From Candidatus Kaiserbacteria bacterium RIFCSPLOWO2_02_FULL_54_13 (GTDB taxonomy: Bacteria > Patescibacteriota > Minisyncoccia > Phycocordibacterales > Phycocordibacteraceae): 16,677 nt of DNA. Positions within the stretch are counted from its first letter, which is position 1. Each line of letters opens with the position of its first letter. Under the pieces are notes generated by a model. That model worked only from the letters and a program-made list of their open reading frames with translations. It did not search any database and was not told the origin of the DNA. Where the stretch lies: NCBI GenBank assembly GCA_001783465.1, contig MFMI01000019.1, forward strand, positions 1 through 16,677, written 5' to 3'. The position numbers and the translations under genes were made by a program. Shown here piece after piece: positions 6,702 through 13,305 of the stretch.

Positions 6702-8138
6702 TTGAATATCTTCAATTTCTTTTTCTATTGTCTGTTCTGCGTGGTCAAGAAGCTTCTTAAAACGGACGATGAGCCGTTCCTCTTCGCGAGTGAGTGAACG
6801 CTTTGACTTCGTTTGTTCAAGTGCAAGCAGTTCTTCGGTAATGGCTTCTTTGAGCGTGTCAAACTCTTTATGTACGTGTGCATGCGTTAGACCAAGCTGG
6901 CGATTCAGCCGGTAACGATAGGCCATAAAGTGGGTCCGGATGTACCACGCGGCGAAGAGTAAGGTAACAAGTATTGCGAATGCTATGAGGAAGATGGAGA
7001 TGTAATTAACTGCTAACCATCCGAAGCTGAAGAAATCAAAGAATGACGATGCTTCTCCGGTAACAAAGAATCTTCCGTTCGCGGTTGAGAAGTTCCCTGC
7101 TTTGTCATAGGTCTGCACGAGAAGCATATGTGCTCCCGGACCTGCAGACACCTGATACGGCCGACTCCCCGCATCGGCAGTGACTGTAAATACTTTTCCG
7201 TCAACGGCGACTTGATAGTGGTCAATGCCCGAGAGTTCATCGGTTGTTGTAAACAATGCGGTAATTGAGCTACCGGACGGCGTCGTCGTACCCTGCGGGA
7301 ACGTCACCGTAGACGGAAGCGGGGGCACGGTATCAATTTGTACTCTGTAGGAACTTATCGGACCCCAACCGCCTGAACCCTTTTCTTGTACATGAAAATA
7401 CCAAATGCCATCCTCAAGGTCTAATTCTTTGTGCGACAGTGGTTCACTGTACGGAACACTCGGCTCACCATCTGCATCTTTATCATAGCCAAGTCGGACG
7501 CCAGAAACGCCTTGAGCGTTCGTCCAATCAAAGATTGCGTGAGGACGGTTGTACCATTGTGTCTGGTCCGGATGCGTGGACGATATGATGCGCGCGAGAA
7601 GACCCTGCTCTGCCGTGGAAGGAGCCGGTGGCGTTGATGGTGCAGAGGCAGAAGAGGTGACGGTGATTGTCGCTGAATTGGTATCGTTCAAAATATCCGT
7701 GCCATTACCGTCATTGGCGAGTACTTGAGACGAGGGGGAGAAGCTTATCGCGGCGGTGCCCGCTCTCTTCCCGCGAAACTGAATTGAAATGGTCAGACCG
7801 TGACTGCCGGTGTAGCCGGGATTTGGTACGATACCGCTGAAAGAAATCGTGCCGTCGGCATTTGAAAATGTCGGGTCCTGCACCCACAATGAGAGGACCG
7901 AGCCCGCCTTAGAGACTGAAACGACTTGGAGAAGCTCCGGCGGGAACGATATTGTACCGGAAATGGCGTTCATCGCCTGGTCGGTGCTCAATACGAACAC
8001 GGTTTCAGTGACAGTGGAGCCGACACGGACGGAAGCGTTCGTCGGCGACAAGCTAAGCGCAGCCGCGAACACCGGAGACGGCAACAAGAAAAGAAATGCG
8101 ACGAGCGCAGGTATATATGCCCGAAGGTGCAATGTCAT
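6696..8138 (-). CDS. Membrane-anchored cohesin-domain protein with Ig-like domains and cytoplasmic coiled coil (cohesin-2)
   Basis: 480 residues from the ATG at 8138, chosen because it gives a clean signal peptide (MTLHLRAYIPALVAFLF...VFA), an ATGA overlap with the gene upstream, and GGAAAGAG five bases before it. A start at 8174 is also open. Residues about 27-160 fit a cohesin fold (LSPTNASVRVGSTVTETVFV, ISGTISFPPELLQVVSV, GTISFSGIV, GLTISIQFRGKRAGTAAISF). A Ser/Pro linker follows, then two beta-sandwich modules (about 180-270, with DGIWYFHVQ, and 271-360, with DTVPP and YDKAGNF), a transmembrane helix at about 376-399 and a roughly 80-residue charged cytoplasmic coiled coil (residues 402-480). 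Cohesins bind dockerins; the gene two upstream encodes one. It is the last gene of the operon. The coiled coil suggests an internal partner or oligomerisation, which is inference. Confidence 0.78.
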   Translation of the reverse strand: MTLHLRAYIPALVAFLFLLPSPVFAAALSLSPTNASVRVGSTVTETVFVLSTDQAMNAISGTISFPPELLQVVSVSKAGSVLSLWVQDPTFSNADGTISFSGIVPNPGYTGSHGLTISIQFRGKRAGTAAISFSPSSQVLANDGNGTDILNDTNSATITVTSSASAPSTPPAPSTAEQGLLARIISSTHPDQTQWYNRPHAIFDWTNAQGVSGVRLGYDKDADGEPSVPYSEPLSHKELDLEDGIWYFHVQEKGSGGWGPISSYRVQIDTVPPLPSTVTFPQGTTTPSGSSITALFTTTDELSGIDHYQVAVDGKVFTVTADAGSRPYQVSAGPGAHMLLVQTYDKAGNFSTANGRFFVTGEASSFFDFFSFGWLAVNYISIFLIAFAILVTLLFAAWYIRTHFMAYRYRLNRQLGLTHAHVHKEFDTLKEAITEELLALEQTKSKRSLTREEERLIVRFKKLLDHAEQTIEKEIEDIQR

Positions 8139-9028
8139 AAGCTCTTTCCAGTTCGCCTTCTTTGCCATATCCACGCGGAAAAGACGAATACTATGAGTAT
8201 AGCGAGAAGAACCGTTTTTTCATATCCCGTAAAGAGGTGTTGTGGTGGAAAAACACTGAGCCGCCCATTCCCTGCGCGGTCAACCGCTTTGATGTACACC
8301 GCGCTGGTGAGATTCTGGTCGGCGATTGCGTACGGACTCATCGCCGCTTCGTTCCATGAGAGTGGAAAGAGCGAAAATAGGAACGATGGCAGGCGGCTCT
8401 CGGCAACAGCGTAATGAGCTATCCCCGAACCTTTATCAACCGCGGTGAAGACGAGATACGCTTTACCGCCGAACAATTGCGGGTCGGTATCAAGTAATGC
8501 GATAAAGTATTCTGGCGGGGTCTGGTCCGCCGGCTCGGCGTATCCTCCAAAAGATTCCGGCCAGATGCCGAGCGCGAGCGGCTGTATCGTGGTCGGCTCA
8601 TTTCCTCCGACGCCATCGTTACGCAACACTTCTATGTCCTGGAATGAGATTGTCGCGGTGCCCGCTCCCTTTGCTTTAAATAGAATTGAGAAGAGGATTC
8701 CATTATCACCGGAGAATCCTCCGGGCGTAATACCTGCGAACGTGATCGGTGCATCCGCACTTGTCACGGAAGGACGAGTAATCCACATACCCACGATGGA
8801 GTTGCCGTCGCTTATTGCCACCGGCTCCAATGTTGCTGACGAGTACCGGAGACTGCCGGAGAAGGCATTGGTTGAGATTGCGCTGTCAAGAAGAACATCC
8901 ACGCGGACTAGGTCGCCTACTCCGATATTTGCGGGTGTCGCATGAACTGAAATAGTCGCGGCAACTGCCGTTGTGGGAGAAAGAAGGACGAGCGCACACG
9001 CAATAAAAAAGGGTCTTTGTAGATACAT
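8135..9028 (-). CDS. Membrane-anchored cohesin-domain protein (cohesin-1)
   Basis: 297 residues. A signal peptide (residues 1-24, ending AVAA) leads into a cohesin-like domain at about 25-152: VHATPANIGVGDLVRVDVLL, FSGSLRYSSATLEPVAI, ITFAGITPGGFSGDNGILFS and AGTATISFQDIEVLRNDG follow the usual order of cohesin strands. A beta-sandwich module (about 168-262; DQTPPEYF, AVDKGSGIAHYAV, KAVDRAGN) resembles the membrane-proximal module of cohesin-2. A C-terminal helix (about 271-288) is followed by QRRRTGKSL, giving an outside-facing protein with a short basic tail. It starts five bases after the dockerin stop and overlaps cohesin-2 by four bases, so the three proteins are probably made together. 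No Shine-Dalgarno is seen, which suggests translational coupling. The cohesin call is by motif, not by search. Confidence 0.76.
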   Translation of the reverse strand: MYLQRPFFIACALVLLSPTTAVAATISVHATPANIGVGDLVRVDVLLDSAISTNAFSGSLRYSSATLEPVAISDGNSIVGMWITRPSVTSADAPITFAGITPGGFSGDNGILFSILFKAKGAGTATISFQDIEVLRNDGVGGNEPTTIQPLALGIWPESFGGYAEPADQTPPEYFIALLDTDPQLFGGKAYLVFTAVDKGSGIAHYAVAESRLPSFLFSLFPLSWNEAAMSPYAIADQNLTSAVYIKAVDRAGNGRLSVFPPQHLFTGYEKTVLLAILIVFVFSAWIWQRRRTGKSL

Positions 9029-9033
9029 AATGA

Positions 9034-10368
9034 TTAGCCGGTCCAGCGGGACGCCAGTATGGAGAAGTCGGTGAGATTCACTTTATTGTCATGGTTGAGG
9101 TCCGCCTTTAAGCCATTTGCCGAAAGCGTCCGTTGATACCAGTACGCCATAATGGAGAAATCCACAAGATTGACGCGATTATCACAGTTGAGGTCGCCGA
9201 TAGAACCGCATGTGGCCGCCTTGGTCGCTGCAACGTTCTTTGTCCCCACTTGGAAGTTCACTGCGGGACTAAGCCCGCTCACCAGCTGGTTGCCTATCAT
9301 CGCTTTTGATTGGGCGCTGTGAGAGCCGTAGTCCAGTATAGAGCTGTCAAAATTATACAGATATACACCGCCTTTATCGGAAATTGTTGTGCCGAAATAC
9401 GACTGGTCCGAGTGGACGGTGATGATGATATCGCTCTTTGGTACCGACTGTCCGAACAACGTAATCGTATCGCCCCGTCGCACTTCAGACTTGTCAGCCA
9501 AAATGGTCGGTGCGATAAAGATGCCCGTCACATTCGTGATTGCTCCTTGCGTGAGACTTAACGGGAATGAGACAAGAGAGGACCGATTGCCGTTATTATC
9601 TTCACTATACAGTGAAAAAATGAAATTCCCTGCCGCCAGATTACTTAGCGTCATTTGAAATGAGGCGTCCGAGCCCGAGATAGAAGTCGCGGCGACTTGT
9701 GCATCCTTAAGAACCGTGACTGTGCTATTTGGATATGCGCTACCGCTGAAGCTGGCCCCCGTACCGGTGTCAGAGACCGGGATAGCGCTACTGCCACCGC
9801 CACCGCCAGACGAGGACGGAGGTGTTGTTGCCGCCGCAGTCGGCGTCGCAGTCGCTTCCGTAGAGGTCGCTATGGTCGTGCTGTACGAGTCGTGCGCGCG
9901 GATGATGAAATAGTACGGTGTCCCGGCGGTCAAGCTTGAAACGGTACTGGACAACACATTGCCTACGGCGGTGAAGGTGTACGGCCCGCCGGAGGCGGTG
10001 GACTGTCCGATTGAATAAGAAGCGGTTGAATATCCGAGAACGCCTACCGCGGCGGTCCAAGAGAGATTTACCGCCGTCGTAACTCCCGTCGCGGTTACGA
10101 CGGGTGTTGAGACAAAGGGGTATGCCGCAAAGCCGGGAACGAGATCGAACGAATCGGAGTCCGAGAGGTTGTGTGAGAATTCGGAGATAACACCAAGCAC
10201 AGAGAAACTGCTGGAGGTCGCGTATCCTCCGCCAGAAGTAATAACCGGCGCAAGCACTTGGTAATTGGATGAAGAAATATCTTGTGCAGAGGCAATGCGC
10301 GGAGCGGCGAGCTCCATACCTGCGAGTAGCACGAGCAATGTTCCGCATCCAAAGATAATCCTCTGCAT
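9034..10368 (-). CDS. Secreted dockerin protein with fibronectin type III and Ig-like modules
   Basis: 444 residues from the ATG at 10368, chosen because it opens a signal peptide (MQRIIFGCGTLLVLLAGMEL...ASA); the open frame continues upstream into the tRNA, which is not coding. Residues about 30-86 contain SSSNYQV...SSSFSVLG, a common start of secreted Patescibacterial proteins. Residues 88-178 look like fibronectin type III (VNLSWTAA, YYFIIRA). A Ser/Gly linker (185-194) precedes an Ig-like module (about 197-375). Residues 390-444 are a type I dockerin: two Ca-binding loops, D392-x-N394-x-D396...D403 and D423-x-N425-x-D427...D434, each followed by an F-S-I helix. No catalytic domain is present, unlike cellulosomal dockerin enzymes. 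It is the first gene of the cohesin/dockerin operon. Confidence 0.82.
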   Translation of the reverse strand: MQRIIFGCGTLLVLLAGMELAAPRIASAQDISSSNYQVLAPVITSGGGYATSSSFSVLGVISEFSHNLSDSDSFDLVPGFAAYPFVSTPVVTATGVTTAVNLSWTAAVGVLGYSTASYSIGQSTASGGPYTFTAVGNVLSSTVSSLTAGTPYYFIIRAHDSYSTTIATSTEATATPTAAATTPPSSSGGGGGSSAIPVSDTGTGASFSGSAYPNSTVTVLKDAQVAATSISGSDASFQMTLSNLAAGNFIFSLYSEDNNGNRSSLVSFPLSLTQGAITNVTGIFIAPTILADKSEVRRGDTITLFGQSVPKSDIIITVHSDQSYFGTTISDKGGVYLYNFDSSILDYGSHSAQSKAMIGNQLVSGLSPAVNFQVGTKNVAATKAATCGSIGDLNCDNRVNLVDFSIMAYWYQRTLSANGLKADLNHDNKVNLTDFSILASRWTG

Positions 10369-10377
10369 AGAGTGATT

Positions 10378-10383
10378 CTTATA
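10378..10383 (-). promoter_or_regulatory. Candidate -10 box for the dockerin operon
   Basis: The minus strand reads TATAAG nine bases before the ATG at 10368, implying an almost leaderless message. No convincing -35 is seen: that position falls at the tRNA 3' end. Read-through and processing from tRNA-Ser is the alternative. A GTAGC-AC-GCTAC hairpin lies between them at 10386-10397. Confidence 0.4.
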
Positions 10384-10402
10384 TCGTAGCACGCTACTGT
10401 TG

Positions 10403-10489
10403 CGGAGGCGGAGCGATTCGAACGCTCGAGACCCTTTCAGGCCTGCCGCCTTTCCAAGGCGGTGGAATAAACCGCTATCCGACGCCTCC
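10403..10489 (-). tRNA. tRNA-Ser (anticodon GGA)
   Basis: 87 nt, minus strand. Acceptor arms GGAGGCG (5') and CGCCTCC (3') pair fully, with G as discriminator. The anticodon loop TTGGAAA carries GGA, reading UCC and UCU. The T arm has the GTTCGAATC signature. The long variable arm (GGCC...GGTC) marks it as a class II serine tRNA. CCA is not encoded, so a CCA-adding enzyme is needed. It lies 41 bases downstream of htpX and 35 bases upstream of the dockerin start, all on the same strand, so it may be embedded in a longer transcript. Confidence 0.93.
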
Positions 10490-10530
10490 AATTAGCACAA
10501 CTACCAACTTACAACAAAAAACAGAAATAA

Positions 10531-11445
10531 TCACTTGTTGAGGAGCGCCTTGATACGAGCGGAGATGGGCGGGTGCGTGGCGAACATATTTTCAAGCCAT
10601 GCCAGCTTGCTCCCCTCTGCCTTGCCGAATGGTTCGTCAATGAAGAGGTGTGCAGTCGCGTGCGATGCATGACGCATCGGAATATTCGTCGCGCTTATTT
10701 TTTGAAGTGCAGAGGCGAGACCCTCGGGGTAGCGCGTGAGCAGGGCGCCAGAAGCATCGGCGAGGAATTCCCTGCGGCGCGAGACGGCGAGCTGGATAAG
10801 CTTTGCGGCAATTGGCGCAAGCACGATGCCGACGACGGCGAGTACCATCATAATCGCATTCCCTTGCCGGTTATTGCTCCCCCGCCCCCCGCCCCAAAAC
10901 GACATGCGCAAGAATAAGTCCGCGAGGATAGCGACAAAGCCTGCGAGCACCACCGCGACCGTCATGAGAAGTATGTCGCGGTTCTTAATGTGCGAGAGCT
11001 CGTGCGCAATGACGCCTTCAAGCTCGCTTCGCGAGAGCAGAGCGAGGAGTCCGGTCGTCGCACAAACGACCGCATGCTCCTCGTCGCGGCCGGTCGCGAA
11101 CGCGTTTGGCGCCGGATCGTCAATCACATAGAGCTTCGGCTTGGGCAGACCAGCCGTTATCGCGAGATTCTCGGTGACAGTATAGAGGTCAAAGAACTCT
11201 TCGCGCGAGGCCGGCCGTGCATGGTTAAGCGAGAGCACGAGCTTGTCCGACTGCCAGTACGCGTAAAAATTCGTCGCGACAGCGATGAATACAGCGATAT
11301 AGAGAATCGCCGGATTGCCGTAATACCAAGCAATCGCGTACCCCACCGCGATGACGACGATGAGGAAGCCGAGCACTAGGACCCACGTCCGGCGGATATT
11401 GCTTGAACGCTGGTCGTAGAGGTTCATCCCGTTAGAAGTTTCCAT
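10531..11445 (-). CDS. htpX: Zinc metalloprotease HtpX (M48), membrane protein quality control
   Basis: 304 residues. Two N-terminal transmembrane helices (about 21-40 and 46-64) and two later hydrophobic segments (about 160-178, 198-220) give the usual HtpX topology. The zinc site HELSH is at 148-152 (His148, Glu149, His152) and the third ligand Glu226 is in REFLADASG. The ATHPP motif near the C-terminus is also typical. The enzyme degrades misfolded inner-membrane proteins on the cytoplasmic side. It is the last protein-coding gene of a lemA, GGDEF, htpX run; lemA and htpX are often neighbours. The start at 11445 is kept, but a second ATG at 11427 (MNLYDQRSSN) fits the family's usual start better and has an upstream AACGGG. 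One arm of a 15-bp inverted repeat covers this region. Confidence 0.92.
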   Translation of the reverse strand: METSNGMNLYDQRSSNIRRTWVLVLGFLIVVIAVGYAIAWYYGNPAILYIAVFIAVATNFYAYWQSDKLVLSLNHARPASREEFFDLYTVTENLAITAGLPKPKLYVIDDPAPNAFATGRDEEHAVVCATTGLLALLSRSELEGVIAHELSHIKNRDILLMTVAVVLAGFVAILADLFLRMSFWGGGRGSNNRQGNAIMMVLAVVGIVLAPIAAKLIQLAVSRRREFLADASGALLTRYPEGLASALQKISATNIPMRHASHATAHLFIDEPFGKAEGSKLAWLENMFATHPPISARIKALLNK

Positions 11446-11532
11446 ACAAGTGATGCTAGCAAGTTATTCTACCTTATCGAGAAGAAAGTCTCGTCAATAG
11501 ATATCGTGTGTGCACTGAACTTCTAACGGGAT
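11426..11532 (-). repeat. 15-bp inverted repeat bracketing the htpX leader
   Basis: ATCCCGTTAGAAGTT at 11426-11440 is an exact complement of AACTTCTAACGGGAT at 11518-11532. The right arm begins immediately after the GGDEF stop codon; the left arm covers the first codons of htpX and the base run before the alternative ATG at 11427. In a GGDEF-htpX transcript the arms could pair and close a 77-base loop, masking the htpX start. Confidence 0.75.
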
Positions 11533-12195
11533 TCATGGATTACTATACACTTCAACCCGATTTCGTCCGTCGCGCTTCGCCTTGTAGAGCGTTTGGTCGG
11601 CGTGTTCGTAGAGCACTTTCGCATCGGTGGAATCTAGAGATGAGACAACGCCGAAACTCGCGGTAACGGCGAGGCCGGGGTAGGTGTCAAACGCCAATTT
11701 CTCAATTTTCGCGCGAAGTCCCTCTGCGTGCCGCGCGGCATTCTGCACATTCGCACCCCGCAGAAGCACCATTAGTTCCTCACCGCCGACGCGAGCAGCT
11801 ACATCCGTCTCGCGAACCGAGTTCGCGAGGAGCATCGACACTTTTTTAAGCACTTCATCGCCCGCGAGATGGCCATAGGTGTCATTGATGGCCTTGAAAT
11901 GGTCTAAATCGATTGAAATGAGCGTAATCTCTTTGAGGGGTTCGCCGCGCTTTTCTTTTATTTCTCCGCGGATTATTTTGAGCGACTGCTCCAGTTCGTG
12001 TTCAAAGACCTTGCGGGTTTTCAACTCCGTCAAATGGTCCAGACCGTGCCGCGCGTCCCGCTCCTCCATTTCCCATTCATACAATCCGCGTTGGGCATCC
12101 GCTTCTTTAGCGTGCCGTTCCGTCATTTCTTTCATCTCCCACTCAAGCTTGCCTGCTTCTGAGAGTTCCCTTTTTTGTTTCGGGAATTCTTCCAT
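11533..12195 (-). CDS. Diguanylate cyclase (GGDEF domain, GGEEL active-site variant) with N-terminal coiled coil
   Basis: 220 residues, no membrane segment or sensor domain. Residues 1-50 are a charged, probably coiled-coil helix. The GGDEF domain runs from DHLTELKTRKVF (about 53-64) to the end. It has the metal-binding Asp96 in SIDLDHFKAIND, the active-site loop GGEEL (137-141) in place of GGDEF/GGEEF, and SFGVV (180-184). RETD at 128-131 sits five residues before GGEEL, the position of the c-di-GMP-binding inhibitory I-site. The family makes c-di-GMP from two GTP. Metal and G/E residues are kept; only the last motif position is Leu, so activity is likely but not certain. The gene starts three bases after lemA stops and has no ribosome-binding site, implying translational coupling. 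Confidence 0.88.
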   Translation of the reverse strand: MEEFPKQKRELSEAGKLEWEMKEMTERHAKEADAQRGLYEWEMEERDARHGLDHLTELKTRKVFEHELEQSLKIIRGEIKEKRGEPLKEITLISIDLDHFKAINDTYGHLAGDEVLKKVSMLLANSVRETDVAARVGGEELMVLLRGANVQNAARHAEGLRAKIEKLAFDTYPGLAVTASFGVVSSLDSTDAKVLYEHADQTLYKAKRDGRNRVEVYSNP

Positions 12196-12198
12196 ACA

Positions 12199-12765
12199 TC
12201 AGAACCGCACATGCACTGGTTCGTTTGCCGCCTGGTCCGCGGCCGCAAGCTCAAAGAGATCCATCGGCTTGAAGCCGAAGGTGTTGGCGATGATGTTGCC
12301 CGGGAACGTCTGCTCGGCGGTGTTGAGCGTCATCACGGTCGTGTTATAGAAGCGGCGAGAGGCTTGTATCTTGTCCTCGGTGTCGCCGAGCTCTTTCTGG
12401 AGCTGGAGGAAGTTCTGATTCGCCTTCAGGTCCGGGTACGCTTCAGAGACGGCGAAGAGCGTCTTCAGCGCGCCCGAGAGCATATTCTCCGCCTGCGCCT
12501 GCGCGGCGGGTGTGGCGCTACCGGCGCCCATCGCCGCGGCGCGCGCCCTCGTCACGTTCTCAAAGGCGCTTGATTCGTGCGCGGCATAGCCCTTCACAGT
12601 CTCAACAAGGTTGGGGATAAGGTCATAGCGGCGCTTCAGCTGTACGTGGATATCCGCCCACGCCTCCTTCGCCCGATTCACCAAGGTAACAAAACGGTTA
12701 TATGCGTAAATAACCCAGAGCACGACGACGGCAACGACGATGAGTATGATGGTGGTTGTAGACAT
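12199..12765 (-). CDS. lemA: LemA family membrane-anchored protein
   Basis: 188 residues from the ATG at 12765; an upstream in-frame ATG at 12804 is rejected because it would lie upstream of a good promoter. One N-terminal transmembrane helix (about 5-22) is followed by a soluble helical domain with the family core: NRAKEAWADIHVQLKRRYDLIPNLV, then a stretch ending SALKTLF-type, LQKELGDTEDKIQASRRFYN and FGF near the end. LemA proteins are widespread, mostly extracytoplasmic helical bundles of uncertain role, often beside htpX or stress genes, as here. First gene of the lemA-GGDEF-htpX run. Confidence 0.92.
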   Translation of the reverse strand: MSTTTIILIVVAVVVLWVIYAYNRFVTLVNRAKEAWADIHVQLKRRYDLIPNLVETVKGYAAHESSAFENVTRARAAAMGAGSATPAAQAQAENMLSGALKTLFAVSEAYPDLKANQNFLQLQKELGDTEDKIQASRRFYNTTVMTLNTAEQTFPGNIIANTFGFKPMDLFELAAADQAANEPVHVRF

Positions 12766-12771
12766 GAGTGA

Positions 12772-12800
12772 AGTATATAACCCTCTGTGGTAGGATTCAA
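12772..12800 (-). promoter_or_regulatory. Sigma70-type promoter of the lemA operon, apparently leaderless
   Basis: TTGAAT (-35, 12795-12800), a 17-base spacer and TATACT (-10, 12772-12777) on the minus strand. Only six bases separate the -10 from the lemA ATG, so transcription should begin at or next to the start codon. This is the best promoter in the window. Confidence 0.65.
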
Positions 12801-12831
12801 GCACGTTATTTATTCATTAATCGTATACGTT

Positions 12832-13305
12832 ATGGAAGGAAAAACTATCGGCATTATCGCAGTTGTGATTGTTGTTATTCTCGGAGGCTGGTTTCTGCTC
12901 AAAGGAACTCCCGCGAACGCGCCAACGACGACTGACACAACTCCGCCTGCTGATATAACGACAACGACGGCAACGACGCAGTCCGGTGTGACCGTCACTT
13001 ATACCGACCAGGGCTTCTCGCCCGCAAACGTTGCCATCCCGCTCGGCACGAGCGTGACGTTCGTCAATCAGAGTTCAGGAAATATGTGGGTTGCGTCGGC
13101 GATGCATCCGACGCACACCGCCTACAGCGGGACGAGCTTGAGCCAACACTGCCCCGACACGGCGGGTACGGCGTTTGACGAATGTGCCGCTACCGCATCC
13201 GGCAGTTCGTACACATTCGTCTTCAATAAAGCAGGGACGTGGAAATATCACAACCATCTAAACATCTCCCAATTCGGCGCGGTTACCGTGACGGCGGCGA
13301 ACTAG
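12832..13305 (+). CDS. Membrane-anchored cupredoxin-like protein lacking the canonical copper Cys
   Basis: 157 residues from the ATG at 12832 (an earlier in-frame ATG at 12787 would put extra residues before the membrane helix and overlap the divergent lemA promoter). An N-terminal helix (about 5-23) anchors it; a Thr/Pro linker (26-50) leads to a plastocyanin/azurin-like domain: GVTVTYTDQGFSPANVAIPL, GTSVTFVNQSS, MWVASAMHPTHT and GTWKYHNHLN. His92 or His95 would be the first copper His, His142 the second, Gln147 sits where the axial ligand falls. The position of the blue-copper Cys is Tyr139. Cys107 and Cys118 could form a disulphide. Outer-surface electron transfer or metal binding is possible. 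Divergent from lemA and convergent with malic enzyme. Confidence 0.83.
   Translation: MEGKTIGIIAVVIVVILGGWFLLKGTPANAPTTTDTTPPADITTTTATTQSGVTVTYTDQGFSPANVAIPLGTSVTFVNQSSGNMWVASAMHPTHTAYSGTSLSQHCPDTAGTAFDECAATASGSSYTFVFNKAGTWKYHNHLNISQFGAVTVTAAN

Noticed and set aside
10369..10491. N-terminal extension of the dockerin protein to 10491
   Set aside because: The extra 41 codons run through tRNA-Ser and precede a clean signal peptide, so the ATG at 10368 is the true start.
10517..10522. Rho-independent terminator after htpX
   Set aside because: A run of six T on the minus strand is present, but I find no GC-rich stem before it.
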